Shown: positions 1 to 12,800 of the stretch, piece by piece | How the letters are laid out: each line of letters starts with the position of its first letter | Numbering within the stretch: position 1 is the first letter of the stretch | DNA from: Welwitschia mirabilis | Lineage: Eukaryota; Gnetophyta; Gnetopsida; Welwitschiales | Length of the DNA: 29,944 nucleotides | Assembly (NCBI GenBank): GCA_051453625.1 | Contig: JBOZIK010000001.1 | Location: 233,446,506-233,476,449, forward strand | Direction of reading: 5' to 3' | Notes under the pieces: generated by a model | Seen by the model: the letters and a program-made list of their open reading frames with translations, nothing else | The model's database searches: none | Told to the model about the DNA's origin: nothing | Position numbers and translations under genes: made by a program

Positions 1-125
1 AAGCTTTAACTCCACACTCAAGAGGATTAAAGATTAAGTAGAAATTTTGGGTAGTATAAACTTGTTTGAAGAATACTACTTTGAGAAGAAGGAAGAGGGC
101 TCTATTTATAGATAAATGGTATACC
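1..125 (-). promoter_or_regulatory. Possible minus-strand LTR-type promoter fragment
   Basis: Read on the minus strand, 111-100 gives a TATA box inside CTATAAATAGAG, followed by a pyrimidine-rich stretch resembling the start of a retroelement transcript. No coding sequence follows within the window. A similar minus-strand TATAAATAGAG occurs at 14655-14645. This could be a fragment of an LTR or simply an AT-rich coincidence. Confidence 0.25.
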
Positions 126-202
126 AAAGGTCCTTGATATAATTGGTTAAATACCACTTACACCATTTTACTTATAAAATAAGAAAATCTCTTTTACTTA
201 AT

Positions 203-455
203 AAGATTGATCAATGACAAGTTGAATGGACCTTGTGTAAAAGTAACTTTGATATGTAAATAACAATGATAAGATTGATCAATGACAAGTTGGATGGACT
301 TTGTCTAAAAGTGACATGGACATGTGAATTACACTAATAAGGTTAATTAATGACAAGNNNNNNNNNNTTGCTAGAAGTGACATTGATAATATTAATCAAT
401 GAGAAGTTGTAAGAGCTTGTGTAAGAAGTAAAAGTGATGTATGAATGACAAAGGG
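203..455. repeat. 68-bp tandem repeat, about four copies
   Basis: Units start at 203, 271 and 339 with an exact 68-bp period. Each begins with a variant of AAGATTGATCAATGACAAG and ends near a TGTGTAAAAGTGAC-like motif. A fourth, more divergent unit starts near 388 after a 10-base run of N, so the true copy number and spacing at that point are uncertain. No coding potential is seen. Confidence 0.85.
358..367. other. Assembly gap of 10 N
   Basis: Ten undetermined bases lie inside the 68-bp tandem repeat. The repeat probably caused the gap, and the stated length may be nominal. Confidence 0.99.
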
Positions 456-755
456 AATCTTATTTGTGACTCATGCACCTAATTTGGGTGAGTAATCTTC
501 TTGTCTGAATTAACAAGATTAATTACATGCATCATTTCCTCATACTAGTTATTTCTTAATCTTTTATAAGATCATAATTAATTCAAAACATATTTAAAAT
601 GCATTGGAAGAACAAATGCATCAATTTCGAAATTGTTATGTGACACAATAAGAAAAATAATATTTTATGCATAAAGTACTTCTACAAATAACAATAAGAA
701 TAAAAGTCATGGTCGAATAAATTCTACTTATTTATTCTTTTTGATTTATGGATAA

Positions 756-1415
756 NNNNNNNNNNNNNNNNNNNNNNNNNNNNNNNNNNNNNNNNNNNNN
801 NNNNNNNNNNNNNNNNNNNNNNNNNNNNNNNNNNNNNNNNNNNNNNNNNNNNNNNNNNNNNNNNNNNNNNNNNNNNNNNNNNNNNNNNNNNNNNNNNNNN
901 NNNNNNNNNNNNNNNNNNNNNNNNNNNNNNNNNNNNNNNNNNNNNNNNNNNNNNNNNNNNNNNNNNNNNNNNNNNNNNNNNNNNNNNNNNNNNNNNNNNN
1001 NNNNNNNNNNNNNNNNNNNNNNNNNNNNNNNNNNNNNNNNNNNNNNNNNNNNNNNNNNNNNNNNNNNNNNNNNNNNNNNNNNNNNNNNNNNNNNNNNNNN
1101 NNNNNNNNNNNNNNNNNNNNNNNNNNNNNNNNNNNNNNNNNNNNNNNNNNNNNNNNNNNNNNNNNNNNNNNNNNNNNNNNNNNNNNNNNNNNNNNNNNNN
1201 NNNNNNNNNNNNNNNNNNNNNNNNNNNNNNNNNNNNNNNNNNNNNNNNNNNNNNNNNNNNNNNNNNNNNNNNNNNNNNNNNNNNNNNNNNNNNNNNNNNN
1301 NNNNNNNNNNNNNNNNNNNNNNNNNNNNNNNNNNNNNNNNNNNNNNNNNNNNNNNNNNNNNNNNNNNNNNNNNNNNNNNNNNNNNNNNNNNNNNNNNNNN
1401 NNNNNNNNNNNNNNN
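756..1415. other. Assembly gap of 660 N
   Basis: 660 undetermined bases. Open reading frames that appear to span the gap are artefacts of N codons and have no coding support. Confidence 0.99.
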
Positions 1416-2676
1416 ATAAGGCACATGGATAAATGATTAAAATAAATATATCACATGCCATTTTTGTAGACATTATTTTACACCTTCATATGAATTTTTT
1501 GATTTAACTATTTAGCCATGTAAATGGCTCGCTAATCATAAATAGGTTTATTTAGTATTAAAATTCTTATCATTATAGTTTAAAATAATAAAATTACTCA
1601 AAACTAATATTAATTAATTAACTATATGAGTATCTATAATCAAAATATATGTTTGGCATAATACATAATCAATTATAAGGATACCCATTGATTCTTATTA
1701 AGAAAAGGATTTTCATTAAAATTGATATCAAAACGTATTACATAATTTATAGACCCTTGTAATCATGTTATTGTGATTACTAATTAAAAATTAGAAAATG
1801 TTGATTTCAACAATGTCTTTAACAATACAGCTCTAATAATCTAATTATGACATAATCAATTGCATCGATGCTATAAATGCTCATTGGCAATGCAACATTG
1901 ATTTCTTCACAAAACAACATGCTTAACTCTATTGGAAGAAAATGTTATTAACATTGAATGCTTAATGTTATTTAGAGGCTTAAAAAAAGGACATCTATGT
2001 TAGTAGAAAAGGGAAACAATAGAAAGAAAAAAGTGGGAATTGGAGGCCTTTGAGTGCTATTGTCTTTAACTTGAGATTTGCTGTTATTTCTTGAATTCTT
2101 AGAAGTTACGTGGTTAATGCTACACTTATTTGAGGTCAAGATCCATTAAAATATTATAAAAACATAATAAAGAACATTGAATTAGTAAGGTTATCTCCTT
2201 TATTCATTAGTTTCATGGTTGAATCCTTTTTTATATTTTCATTTTTCATCCCCATCATCCATTCCCCTTCACCCCCCTTTCATGAGAAATAAAATCGTAA
2301 GGCATAAATCATTTTTATGGATTAACATTTTACTCAGAATGTCTCAAGAAGTAATAAAAATGATCATCTTCCATTAGATAGTTTTTACTTGTCATAGCTT
2401 AGTTGCATGATTTGTATCTTTATCTTTCAATAAAAGGACTTGTCGAGATTTTTCTAAGGACATGTTGTCAAAATGGTTTTAACACTTTCTATCATAAAAC
2501 TTTGGTAACAAATTTCAATTTTGAATAGGGAGTATGACATCTACTTTTAAAGAATTTTTAAACTTTGATGTCTTAATTTCAAAAAATTGGTCATAAATGT
2601 TCAAAGATATATCATTTTTCATACTTGAGTGTTTTGCCTTAAACAATTTTCCCATGTTAATCATTTCATTATCAAC

Positions 2677-2700
2677 CTTTTGCTAAGAGTTTAGCAAAAG
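2677..2700. repeat. Perfect 9-bp inverted repeat (hairpin)
   Basis: CTTTTGCTA at 2677-2685 and TAGCAAAAG at 2692-2700 are perfect inverted arms around a 6-base loop. In an AT-rich, gene-free stretch this has no evident role. Confidence 0.5.
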
Positions 2701-3089
2701 TCTAATTAAGGGATGTATTAACATGTAAAAATCAACGTTCTAATTAGATTATCTAACCAATTTAGCTTAATAGAAGACTTCAATATAACTGATTTATCAT
2801 GAAATTATGCCTTCTATTACTTTTTAGTATTATCTATAAACTTATCATCTTCCTGTGACATTTTTAGGGCATTTAGTTCATTTCAAAGGACTTGCTAAAA
2901 TATGATAATCATTCATCCTAAAATGTTTTCACCATCCAAGTTAGTAGTATTGTTGGTCCTTCTATACAACCTACTTCAAATTTCATGTTCTAAACTTGTC
3001 ATGGAAAATTCAGCTAAATGCAGTTATGTGATTAAATAGATATCATCTTATAAACAACTAGCATCATTAATAACACTTGGTGAAGATGA

Positions 3090-4050
3090 TTATTATATGT
3101 AGTAGTGATATATGGCAGTGCTGAGTAGGATGATTAGTGGAGATACATGATGACATCATTAGTTGTCACTCATCATAATGATTTCTATCTAATTCAAGAT
3201 GATAAAGGCCCTACCTAATACTTCATGATATATTTTATAGCTGCTCACCTAATGCTGAAAGACAAAGGCTTATAACCATCCCCCACCTCATGATTATCTA
3301 TAAAAGGGTTTTGATCCTTCTTTTGTAACATCATTTGTTTTAGGGAAAGAATAGAACCTTTGGAGCATCAGATCGATAAGGCCTTCTAAGTGCTTTCTTT
3401 GGGAAGTGAGCTTGCTTCAAGGATAGCTTCAAGAGTCCTTACCATCTTTCTTCTTCATTTGATGTAATGTGTTTTCTTTGATTTAATACATAAAAGTTGT
3501 TTTCTTTTGATTTCAAGTTGCAAATCACTTTATACTTGTAATACTTAAGTAACAACTCTCATATCAAGTTATATTGTCAGTTGAGTGGATTTCATAATTT
3601 CTTGGTCTAAGGCTATTTTATTTGATGGATTTTGAGTAGCTTAAGTCCTTAATTTTCATTCTTATTTTAGGGTCATAAAGGATTAAGTGGCTATTAAGTT
3701 CATCAAACTTTATATGATGAATCAAATTATGTCACCATAACTTAGACCATCATTACTTCATAATTTAAAGTATGTTTTAGGAACTCATAAGATATCTTTA
3801 GACTAAAGAATAACTAGTGGACAACTCAAGCTAAATCTTGGAGTTTGCTTGCTTCCCTACATTTTCCAATAAAGTTTCAAATAACATTCTTAACCCTCTC
3901 TTTATTTTTCCTTTCTTTAATTATACTTGCGAGATAAACAAGAATTGTGTAATTTCTATAAGCCACTCGAATTATCCCTCTGGAGAGAATGATACCGAGT
4001 ATTTACGTAGTTTAAATATGGTGAAATTTACTTATATAAATAGCTAGCCT
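3090..4050 (+). mobile_element. Probable LTR and leader of a Gypsy-type element, plus strand
   Basis: The stretch carries the elements expected of a plant LTR in order. A TATAAAAGG box lies at 3299-3307. It is followed by a transcribed-like region and a T-rich stretch with AATACATAAA near 3480-3495 that resembles a polyadenylation region. Near 3970-4000 there is a CCCTCTGGAGAGAATGATACC motif like the CCCTGTGGAGACGATACY motif that I recall from LTR or leader regions of plant Athila/Tat-type retrotransposons. The ends are not defined: I could not find a clean TG...CA pair or a target-site duplication. The minus-strand Gypsy relic that begins at about 4210 runs in the opposite direction, so this LTR probably belongs to a different insertion. 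Confidence 0.45.
3299..3307 (+). promoter_or_regulatory. TATA box of the LTR-like region
   Basis: TATAAAAGG is a full-consensus plant TATA box. It lies within the probable LTR and does not precede any intact gene. Confidence 0.45.
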
Positions 4051-4136
4051 CTCTCTATGTATTATTATGTAATTTTATTTAGTAGGATTAAGACTTCTAC
4101 TTATATAGGAAATTGTACATGGATTTTAATTTTCAT

Positions 4137-4192
4137 TCTTCCCCTCCCTACCCACCTTCGCATTTCCCCACCCCTCTCCCTCCTCTAAAACA
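4137..4192 (-). repeat. Polypyrimidine tract (polypurine on minus strand)
   Basis: This is a C/T-only-like run rich in CCCCTCCC and CCCCACCCC, unusual in this AT-rich DNA. It sits between the plus-strand LTR-like region and the start of recognisable minus-strand pol sequence, so it may mark an insertion junction or be an old polypurine tract. Confidence 0.4.
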
Positions 4193-4209
4193 CCATTTCT
4201 TATTATGTT

Positions 4210-5230
4210 AGAAGCATTTATTATAATATTAGAAACTTTATTCTAATTGATCCTTCAAATAGAGGTGCTTTCATTAATTTTTGCTTTAATTTCTTAAAGG
4301 CCTTTTAAAAATCATCTATTTATTCAAATTATACATCATTTTATAGAATTTTTTTAGAGGTATTACTATTTTATTAAAGTTTTTAATAAATCTCCTATAG
4401 TATTCCACATGTCCTAAAAATGATCTTAGCCCTTTTAATTTTGCAAAAAGTTCTAGAGGTTGAATTGATTTTGCTTTGTTTTTATTTGTTATAATACCTT
4501 TTATTGAAAATTTATGGCCTAGTACAATTCCTTATTCTACCATCAAATAACATTTTAACCAACTCAATTTAACCTTTTTCTATTCACATCTCTCCAAACT
4601 TTTTGTAATCTATGTAAGACTAAATTAAAATCCATTCCAAAAGTTAATAAGTCATCTAAAAAAATCTCTAGTGATTTCCCTAACATATCTTAAAATATGT
4701 GGTAAAATAACCATTGAAATATGATAGAGGTATTACATAGTTTAAATGATAAAATTATATACACAAAATTACCCAGTGACATGTAGGCATAGTCTTTTCT
4801 TGGTTCTCACAAGTAATGAAATTTGATTGTACCCATAATAACCATATTGAAAACTATAATATTGATGTCTAGTTATCCTATCTAAAACTTAATTAATAAA
4901 TGACAAAGGAATGTGATCCTTAAAGGCGACAAGATTTAGTAACCTATAATTCATACAACATCTACATTTATCATCTCTTTATGGACTACTATAATAAACC
5001 ATATTCAATCAGGTTTAAAATGAGATAAATAAATCATGCTTAGCTATAATAAATTTTTTGTCTTTTATTTTATAAATTATATAATTTCAAGATTGGTTAT
5101 TATTTCATCCTATCTTATCAGTCTAATTAGTACATCTAAATAGAAAGTCTATTAACAAACATTAATAAAGATTTACTGTATATCTAAACGGGACCAAGAA
5201 AAATCCTTAACATACCTTCTCAGGGTTATT
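4210..5230 (-). pseudogene. Reverse transcriptase/RNase H-start remnant of Gypsy pol
   Basis: Conceptual translation of the minus strand, ignoring stops and frame changes, gives the Ty3/Gypsy RT motifs in order. A VDY/PLPF-like block lies at about 4900-4960, then a degenerate FSGYNQI-like block. The sequence corresponding to PFGLCNAP is at about 4740. The catalytic Phe-Leu-Asp-Asp is at 4651-4662 and Val-Leu-Gly-His at about 4508-4525. A decayed RSFLG...YRRFIK-like block follows at about 4390-4440, then the KPL/F..LK..L connection to RNase H down to about 4210. The two catalytic aspartates are still encoded, but the frame is not open. This type of enzyme copies element RNA into DNA; this copy cannot be functional. 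Confidence 0.8.
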
Positions 5231-5489
5231 TTTAATTTTACCTTTTAAGAATGTGCCAAATTATCATTAAGTATTAAATGTTTATTTATTTCCACCTTCA
5301 ACTAGTCAATTCTTAATTTAGTGATGGGTTTTCTACTGCCATTTCAAGTAAGCTATTAAGATTATATTCCTCTTCACCTTCTATAATCTCTAAATGGTTC
5401 TAAACTTTTATCTCTACATTTTAATAATTTTCTTAATTTTGGATTCTTCATCTTACTTACTTATTCATAGGTAATTTATAAGGGTTTCC

Positions 5490-5860
5490 ATATTAGTTTC
5501 CAAGGTTCCTTTTCTAATAGATATGATTGTATCCTCTATGGTTAACTGAGGACTACCTAAGATCAGAAAATGTGTTCCATTGCCTTACTTTAACTTGTAA
5601 ACCACAAAAGATATAAGGCAAGTAAGTAAGTAAATTCAATTATTATGTTTCTTCCTACAGTCCTTGCTCTTATGATGGATTTATTAAATATGCATCTACT
5701 TATATCATGTGACTTTAGTTCTATTTTGCTTAACTATTTATAATTTGAGTAGGATATTACACTAATATGAGATCCTATGTCAAGCAAATCTAAGAATAAT
5801 TAATTATTACTTTTGATCCCTACAATAGAAGTACTTGAATCTCCATAGTTAAATCTTTCA
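5490..5860 (-). pseudogene. Aspartic protease remnant of Gypsy pol
   Basis: The minus-strand translation shows the retropepsin pattern of plant Gypsy elements. A Leu-Asp-Ile-Gly (in place of Asp-Thr/Ser-Gly) at about 5775-5786 is followed by S-x-I-S-V-I-S. Then comes a K-P-like stretch, a V-D/V-II-like strand, and an I-L-G-S-P-like block at about 5545 that corresponds to the ILGRPFL motif. Its position upstream of the RT remnant in the same orientation supports the call. Stops and indels break the frame. Confidence 0.6.
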
Positions 5861-6879
5861 ATACTCTTGTGATAGCAATAAATACTTAAGACAACTACTT
5901 ATTTATCTTCTCTTTTATTTCTTGTGGTTTTTATTTTATTCTCTATTTTCTTATAGATCTAGCATAAAGATTATTATTAGATTTTAAATAACTAATTAAC
6001 TTTTTAAAGAGATCTATTAAAGGCATGGCTATGAAAGATTCTTATAATTTTTTAACAAATTTAGTCATAAATCAGATTAATTTCATGTTTCTATTATTAT
6101 TCCATTCATTAGATGATCTTTCTAAATATGATGGCTTAATAGCATTATCGTTTTTGAATTCCTCAAGTGAAAGTTCACAATATTGAGTTATTGATTGTCG
6201 CTTTCATTTATTGATTTCCTTTTCCTTCATTTCCAATCCTTGGTGATTGGCTTTCTTAATCTGATTTCAATAACATTTAAGTTTTCCTAAATAATTTAAG
6301 GATCTGTTTTAGGGTAGGTTAGCATTCCTTCTTGTTTATTTTCCCCTTTTCTTTCTTATTTTTAGAACTAGACTTACTTGTATTTTTCTATTTTTCTTTT
6401 TCCTAGTAATTTTTAAAATATTTTGATTTTCACTATTGAGTTTTCTTAACATAACTATGTCATGGATATTTCTTAAGCTTTTTCAAGAAATAATAATATA
6501 GTGTTTTTGAATTAAATTTTTATTAACCTTATTTACATATAACCATCCTACAAAGGCATTATACCATAAAAGATATTTTAGTTAATAATCCCTTGATTAC
6601 TGTACCTATGTAGATCATTCTCTTCTATATTTAAAGCTAAAACTTTCCTTAATTTATTAATTACCTATGCAATACTTTTGTTTGAGTTTGTTTCCTTAGT
6701 CTTATAAATTCTTCCTTTTGTCTTACCACTATCTTTCTCTTTGTTTTTCCATCCTTGACTCATTTGTAAAGTTGTATTAAGATTTTTCCTATAACTCTAA
6801 GGTTTTGATTATTAATATTTCCTTTGCATAAATTTTCGAAATTTTTTATGTTAAGACATCTCAAGAATTACTGTTATTT

Positions 6880-7260
6880 TCTCTCTCAAGTCTATTTCAT
6901 GATTGGAACATATCCCCAATAGTGTTTGGTACCTATCGTAATATTTAGCAAACTTATAATGAGGTCATTATTTGATGTTCATAATTTCATCCTAAGGTTT
7001 TGAATTGAACTTATTACTTGATATTTAATTAGAATTTTTTCCCTTAAACCTATCCAAATATGTACTCCATAAGATAGAAGGACTAAATTATTGCTTCTCC
7101 TTTTAATAAGCTAGAGAACTATCTTAAACTTCTCATATTAGTGTCTAAATAGTTTTTGTTATGGAAGGAATCAAATAGGTTTAAGTGTAAAATAGGATCT
7201 TCATTAAGGGATGATTTTAATGGGGTTAGAGAAATAGTTCATAGCTAAAGGTACTAAGCT
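6880..7260 (-). pseudogene. Gag (retrotransposon capsid) remnant
   Basis: On the minus strand, a block resembling the retrotrans_gag family is readable. A LKGEA-like element (L-x-G-x-A) lies near 7100, followed by an I-K-Q-x-P-like stretch and then a Y-x-R-Y-Q-x-L-L-G-x-C-x-x-H-x-I pattern at about 6880-6960, matching the typical W/Y-x-R-F-x-x-L...CP-H-x-I of plant gag. It precedes the protease remnant in the correct orientation. The zinc knuckle was not found. Numerous stops make it non-coding. Confidence 0.55.
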
Positions 7261-9689
7261 TCCATCATCTTCCCCTAATGAATCTATAACAACATTGAAA
7301 ACTTTTAATAAAAGATAAACTTCCTACATTTTGAATCCTTGTAAGTTGATTTAGAAATTCTTTAAATTTGCTTTTCAATTAAGATTCATGTAGAGGTAGC
7401 CTATATTTGACTTCATGATTAGTATTATAATCTAAGCTTTCTTTATTCATGTGTAAATATTCCTCTTTATGAAGCTAATGTTGAAGTAGTTTTTATGCTG
7501 AGTTCTTCATAATCCTCGATAGTTCTATAATAACATTCTAGATTATCTCTCCACCTTTCATGTTTATCTCTCTTGGAAATGTCTTGAGGCATTTTATTAT
7601 TTTCTACATTATGGACTTATAGCTAGTTTTTCTAATTGTTTATTCTAGCATTATTGCTAATAGTACCACTAAAAGCATGGCTAGATTATTGTCTTATTGT
7701 AGAGTGAACTTTTCGTAAGTTTATATCAGCCTAATTATCATTTAATATATTCTTGTATTATTTTTCAACAAGCTAGTTCTAAAATGTTTTGAAATAGCTA
7801 TTTACAAATATGTATAACAAAGAAAATGAAGGGATAAAACATAAAATAATATTAAAAAATGAAGGTTCTAAACTAGGTTTTTAGACTAATTTGGAGTTGC
7901 TAATAAGAACTAAATTCCAAGAGTAAAATCCTTGAAACTTTATCCTTATATATATGTTATGTAATTTATTTCTAAATTACTAAGAAAATTATGATCGATT
8001 TCTAGATTACAATAATAGAAAAGACTAACTTTTCAACTAATACAAAGGTATGATAAAACACAAACAAAAAAAGAAATAAAGTGTCAGGTTAGAGTTAACT
8101 AATAAACCATTCCTATATCAAAACATGGAAAAATGTTACTACATAGGCTATGTTGACTATGCAAATGATAGACTCAAGTTAATCTGCTATAAATAACTAT
8201 TAGAATAGAATAGTGAATACTTATTTCTAAGCATATTGTTATATCTCTAAGGCTTCCTGTTACTAGATAGAATCTCAAACGTACCAAAAATATGTCATAG
8301 CATGAATTAAAAGACTATTTCCACCCTAAAAACATATTCATCATGGTTTTTATACCTAATTTTTGTAATTTCATGTCAAATATATAGATTCCTCTTTCTT
8401 ATTCTCCATTATGCTCTACTTCCTTCATTCTTTTCCTCTTGTAAACCTACAAAGTTATGCTCCTACAAGTATGTAATAGTTTGTTACAAGAAATGATAAA
8501 ATAATTATTACATTATAGATTTATAAAATATAATATTAATATGAATTTTAAACATTTATGAAAATTATAAATATTTATTTTCATAAGATTTTCATTAAAA
8601 TTTTAGTTCGTTAAATATCTTTAAGAAGGGAATTACAACATTATATGCAAAGAGGAAAATATCCATAGTGCCTAGGAACTTAGGAATAGAGTTAAGCTCC
8701 TATACTTTGAACTTAAGAGTTTTTACAAGTTCATCAATAACCCCATAGAAGTTTTCACTATATTAAATTGAAAATAATTTTCAAATGAGCTGGATGATAC
8801 TTGATAATAATAATTTTCCAAACTTGTGGAAAATTCAAGTGAAATCAAAGATTTAAATATTTTGTGATTCTTTCATCTATAAAGATCTTTCAAATAATTA
8901 AATATTAAAAAAATTAAACATTAGTAATAATAAGTATCCTCTTTACTATAAAAATAACTCTTTTTCCCAGTTTTTATGAACTTATAATATCACAAGGGCT
9001 TTTTGAAATTGGGTTTAATCCATATTTTTAACTTCATATAGAAATTTACGAAAATGTTTCTTTTTTTATTTTATATCCTAGAAATATTAATAAGAATTTC
9101 TTTGCATTATATATAAATATTAATTATATTTTGTACAAGGTAAGATGTAATAGGCATTCTAATTATTAGAAATGACAATAAGTAATGAATAAAGGTCATT
9201 GGGGTAAAGTACTTATGTAAAAATATTCATATCAAAGATTTCTCCATCATTGTAAACTCCTTTACCTTCTAGGAATTGATCAAGGCCACAAAGACATGGA
9301 TATGTAATCATAACATGTAGCATAAGTGTAATAGCAAAAGCGAGCTACATGATTTGTATTAATAAACTAAGTGAACATAATGAAAATTATTAAAAGAGGA
9401 CTAAAACTTCTACTAATAATATTTCTTTTCTACTTGAAAGTATGACAAAATTGATCATTCATAAAATTTTAGCTCAAGAAAATTATTAAAATTGATGGAA
9501 ATTATCTATAGGGTTGTAATGAAAAGGATACCTAATATGAACTCTTGTTTAGATCCATATTAGTGTGTGATGTTTAGACATGTTTCATCTCCATCTATAG
9601 TCACTACCTAACCTTTTATAATTTTATAGATACTAATTTTTAGTTATTGTAAGGACTAATATCAAACTTTGTAAATTTTAAAAGGTCTT
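7261..9689. other. AT-rich intergenic DNA, probably retroelement flank
   Basis: No gene is visible. On the plus strand near 7890, a TTTGGAGTTGCTAATAAGAAC stretch resembles a decayed form of the TTTGGAGTCGCCAC motif that I recall from plant Gypsy leader regions. This would suit the 5' side of an LTR element but is weak evidence. The rest is A/T-rich with stops in all frames. Confidence 0.4.
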
Positions 9690-9890
9690 AAGAAGTTATA
9701 GTAATCGCTATGTTATATGAAATTTAGGTTTTAAGAAACTATAAGATCTTCTATGATTCTATGCTTACTACATGGGAAAGTTGGAACTATAAGAAGTTAT
9801 AGTAATCGCTATGTTATATGCAATTTAGGTTTTAAGAAACTATAAGATCTTCTATGGGTCTATGCTTACTACATAGGAAAGTTGGAACTA
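9690..9890. repeat. 101-bp tandem duplication, two copies
   Basis: The block beginning AAGAAGTTATAGTAATCGC at 9690 recurs at 9791. Both copies end in GTTGGAACTA (9780-9789 and 9881-9890), which gives a 101-bp period. The copies differ at only a few bases, so this is a recent local duplication in non-coding DNA. Confidence 0.9.
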
Positions 9891-12800
9891 GGACTTAATG
9901 TTATGACAATTATGCACTTTTTTAAGGTAAGGATCTAATGGAATTTTTCAAATTAAATCTTAATGAATAAAGATTTGAGCCACACTCTTTATGAATTTTC
10001 TCAAGTAATACATTATAAGAAAGGTTGAATAAACGATTTTGATTTTGCAAGTAATTGTTCTACACCTTAGTCCTTAAGCCTAACTATTTGTTTAGTACTC
10101 TTAAAGTAGAGTCAACACATAGTTGGTTCCAAGCCTATGGAATATTTACCTTTTAGTAGTAGAAACAAGATGGCCTTTTATTTTAAAATCTATCTATATT
10201 ACTTAGCAAGTTTTTAATTTTTTTAAAGCTAACGGATACCAGTTGATGTTAAAATATGATATTTATTAAGAAGTTAAAGGTCTAGCATTTGTAATCATTT
10301 TGTTTCATCTGGGTCAAGCGTAAACACTATATACTTAGTAGATAATATTTTTACTATAATATTTTTAGATCTCTATTGTGTCTAAAATAGTCTTATAGTT
10401 TATCTACGATTACTTTTGTGCTACTCATATGTAAAATATTTGACCTTGTCTAAATGGTAAATAATAGTCACTTATCAAAAAGTAAATAATTTGATATCTT
10501 TTTTTATTCAATTTTATGTAGAAAAAATTCTTTCTAGATCTAATTAGTTCTTAAATTAAAATTTTTCACATTACTACAACATTATCTCTTAAGCTAATGT
10601 TCCTTGTGACACATGTATAAAATCAAACAATTACAATTTCATATAATAGTAGTAATCATCTTTGTTAATTCCCTATTAGAATTTATGATGATTGAATGTT
10701 TAAAATATGTCTCAACATAATTGCATTAATCAATAAAATATTTCATTGTAAAATGACAAATGAGCATTCATCTTTCTTTCGTAAAACTTAAAAACTCATA
10801 AACTAAGATACATTTAAATATTCTAATAGCTATAAAATCCACAAAACAAATCAATATAATGTGTTTATTCAATGTTGATTGAAATTATTATTCAATAAAT
10901 AGATCAATAATAAATTTATAACTCCATTAGGACACATTATGAGCTTGTCTATTTGAAAATAAACTTATGATCTTGATGAATCAAATCCAAGACAAATAAA
11001 AGAAAATACTATAAACTTGATAGTATGAGCTTAACGCTAAATCTTTATAACTAGATTAAATCATGTTCCCAAGTTTACTAATTTAACTTCCTTAGTTTAA
11101 CATCTCCTAGTTCTCACTAATTCCCAAAAAAATAATTTATAAATTTAATTTAATGTAGTGATAATTTTTGTTTCTATACTTATTTATTTTTAATAACTCT
11201 TTAACAACTAATGCATGAAATAGGCCATATTACTTTCCTTCATTTATCTTTATTATATACATTTTATTTTTCCTTATTTATGTCTATCATAAATATCTGA
11301 TATCATTCTAAATGAAATTAAAATAGCTTTAAAAGGAACATGTATAACATAATTTTAAAAGTAGTTGCATGTACATAAGTACAAAAACATCATCTTTTAA
11401 CATGAGTTATATAGAGAATAATCAAAGAAAATTACTAAGGCTCTTATCTCCACCATTTAGGATTTTCTAGGATCCTTTGTAGTTTATCAACCAGATAGAC
11501 TTTTTAATTGACTATTCTCAAGAATAGTAAATAATAGTATACCACTATTTGATAACTGAATTTGTTCTCTAAAACATGAATTTTCATTAATTAGATTCTT
11601 AATGATTTGATTCTTATTATTTAGTTTCATATAATCTTTTAGATTCCATAGCATCTTGTTTGTTCATTTATATTTTATCATTTTCTTATTTTTACAAATT
11701 CTCTAATTTGAAATACAATATTATAAATTGATTCATGAGGATTTTAATTTTGTAGCTTGCCTTTTTATACTTATAATGATATCTTCAAATTTATTAGTAT
11801 TAAGTTTTGATTTGCAGAATTTTAGGTACTTTACAAATGTCTAAATTTCCTTAAGAATAAGAATCTCTATATTTTATTACCTAGTAGCAAAAGCTAGTGA
11901 TTTAATATATGTATCTTTTCATATGTAAAATTTGCTAAATGTTAATTCTATCTACTATGGTTTTTAAGAATTGAAAAGCTACAGTATAACATTCTTTTTA
12001 TTATTTTATATACTTATGTAAGTTACATAGATTATATCTTTTCAAAAGGAATAAACTTATTCCTAGGTAATTCTTCATAATCCTATAATTTTTTTTTCAT
12101 ATTTTTAAGAATATAAAAAACATGTATATTTCTTATAATGAATATTCACTAAATTGATGCTAATGCTAAATAGAAAAAGAATTCATATCTTTTTTCAAAT
12201 AGAAGAGTAATTTGTACCTTCTTTTTTAAATGAAGTATTAAGGCATGGTTCAAAGTAAAGAGTTATTATAAATGGCTTATCCATTTTGCCTATAGTCTAT
12301 TAATCTTTCCTCATGGATTTTGTTTTTTTCTTTTTCTATGTTTTCGCTTTTTTCTTATTTAAGTCTAAAAATCTTGGAATCTATCCTCTGTACCTCTTTT
12401 AAGAATGATTTGGATACTCCATTAATTAACACATTATTACATGCTTATGACATAAATGAAATTAATTCTCTTAATGGATGTTGAATACTTATTTTCTTTG
12501 TTTTATAATGTATTCAAAACCAAACAATAATAACTTAAATGTATATAAAATAGTACAAATACAACATTTAAAGTCTCTCTTTATCAAATCTTCTATGACT
12601 TATTAAAAATTCTCATGCATCTTTATCAACTTGAATAAATCTTATTTAGTGTTATATATGTTAGTAACTACTAACTAAGATGCTTTGATAGAATTATTAA
12701 TGACATGCAATTAAGTAAACATAACTTTCATAATTTGTTGGAATAAGAGATCCACAATGTACATGAAGACATACTTCTTAAAAACAAAAAGCATTTAATC

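Larger units (their letters stand above)
456..3089. other. AT-rich intergenic DNA, no gene seen
   Basis: This is strongly AT-rich sequence interrupted by a long N run. All frames are broken by frequent stops, and I recognise no protein motif on either strand. The only structure worth naming is a hairpin at 2677-2700. Confidence 0.6.
4210..7260 (-). mobile_element. Degenerate Ty3/Gypsy retrotransposon relic
   Basis: Gag, protease and reverse transcriptase signatures appear in the correct 5'-to-3' order on the minus strand (about 7260 to 4210), all broken by many stops and frameshifts. The protease and gag resemble Athila/Tat-type elements. No integrase is recognisable at the 3' side: the coding trace ends at about 4210, just before a polypyrimidine tract and a plus-strand LTR, so the element appears truncated there. 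No matching pair of LTRs could be identified. It is clearly inactive and old. Confidence 0.75.

Noticed and set aside
724-1473. Long open frames on both strands across the N run
   Set aside because: They exist only because N codons are not stops; the flanking real codons give no protein signal.
3838-4047. 69-codon plus-strand open frame
   Set aside because: It begins with TTG, resembles no protein, and lies in an LTR/leader-like stretch.
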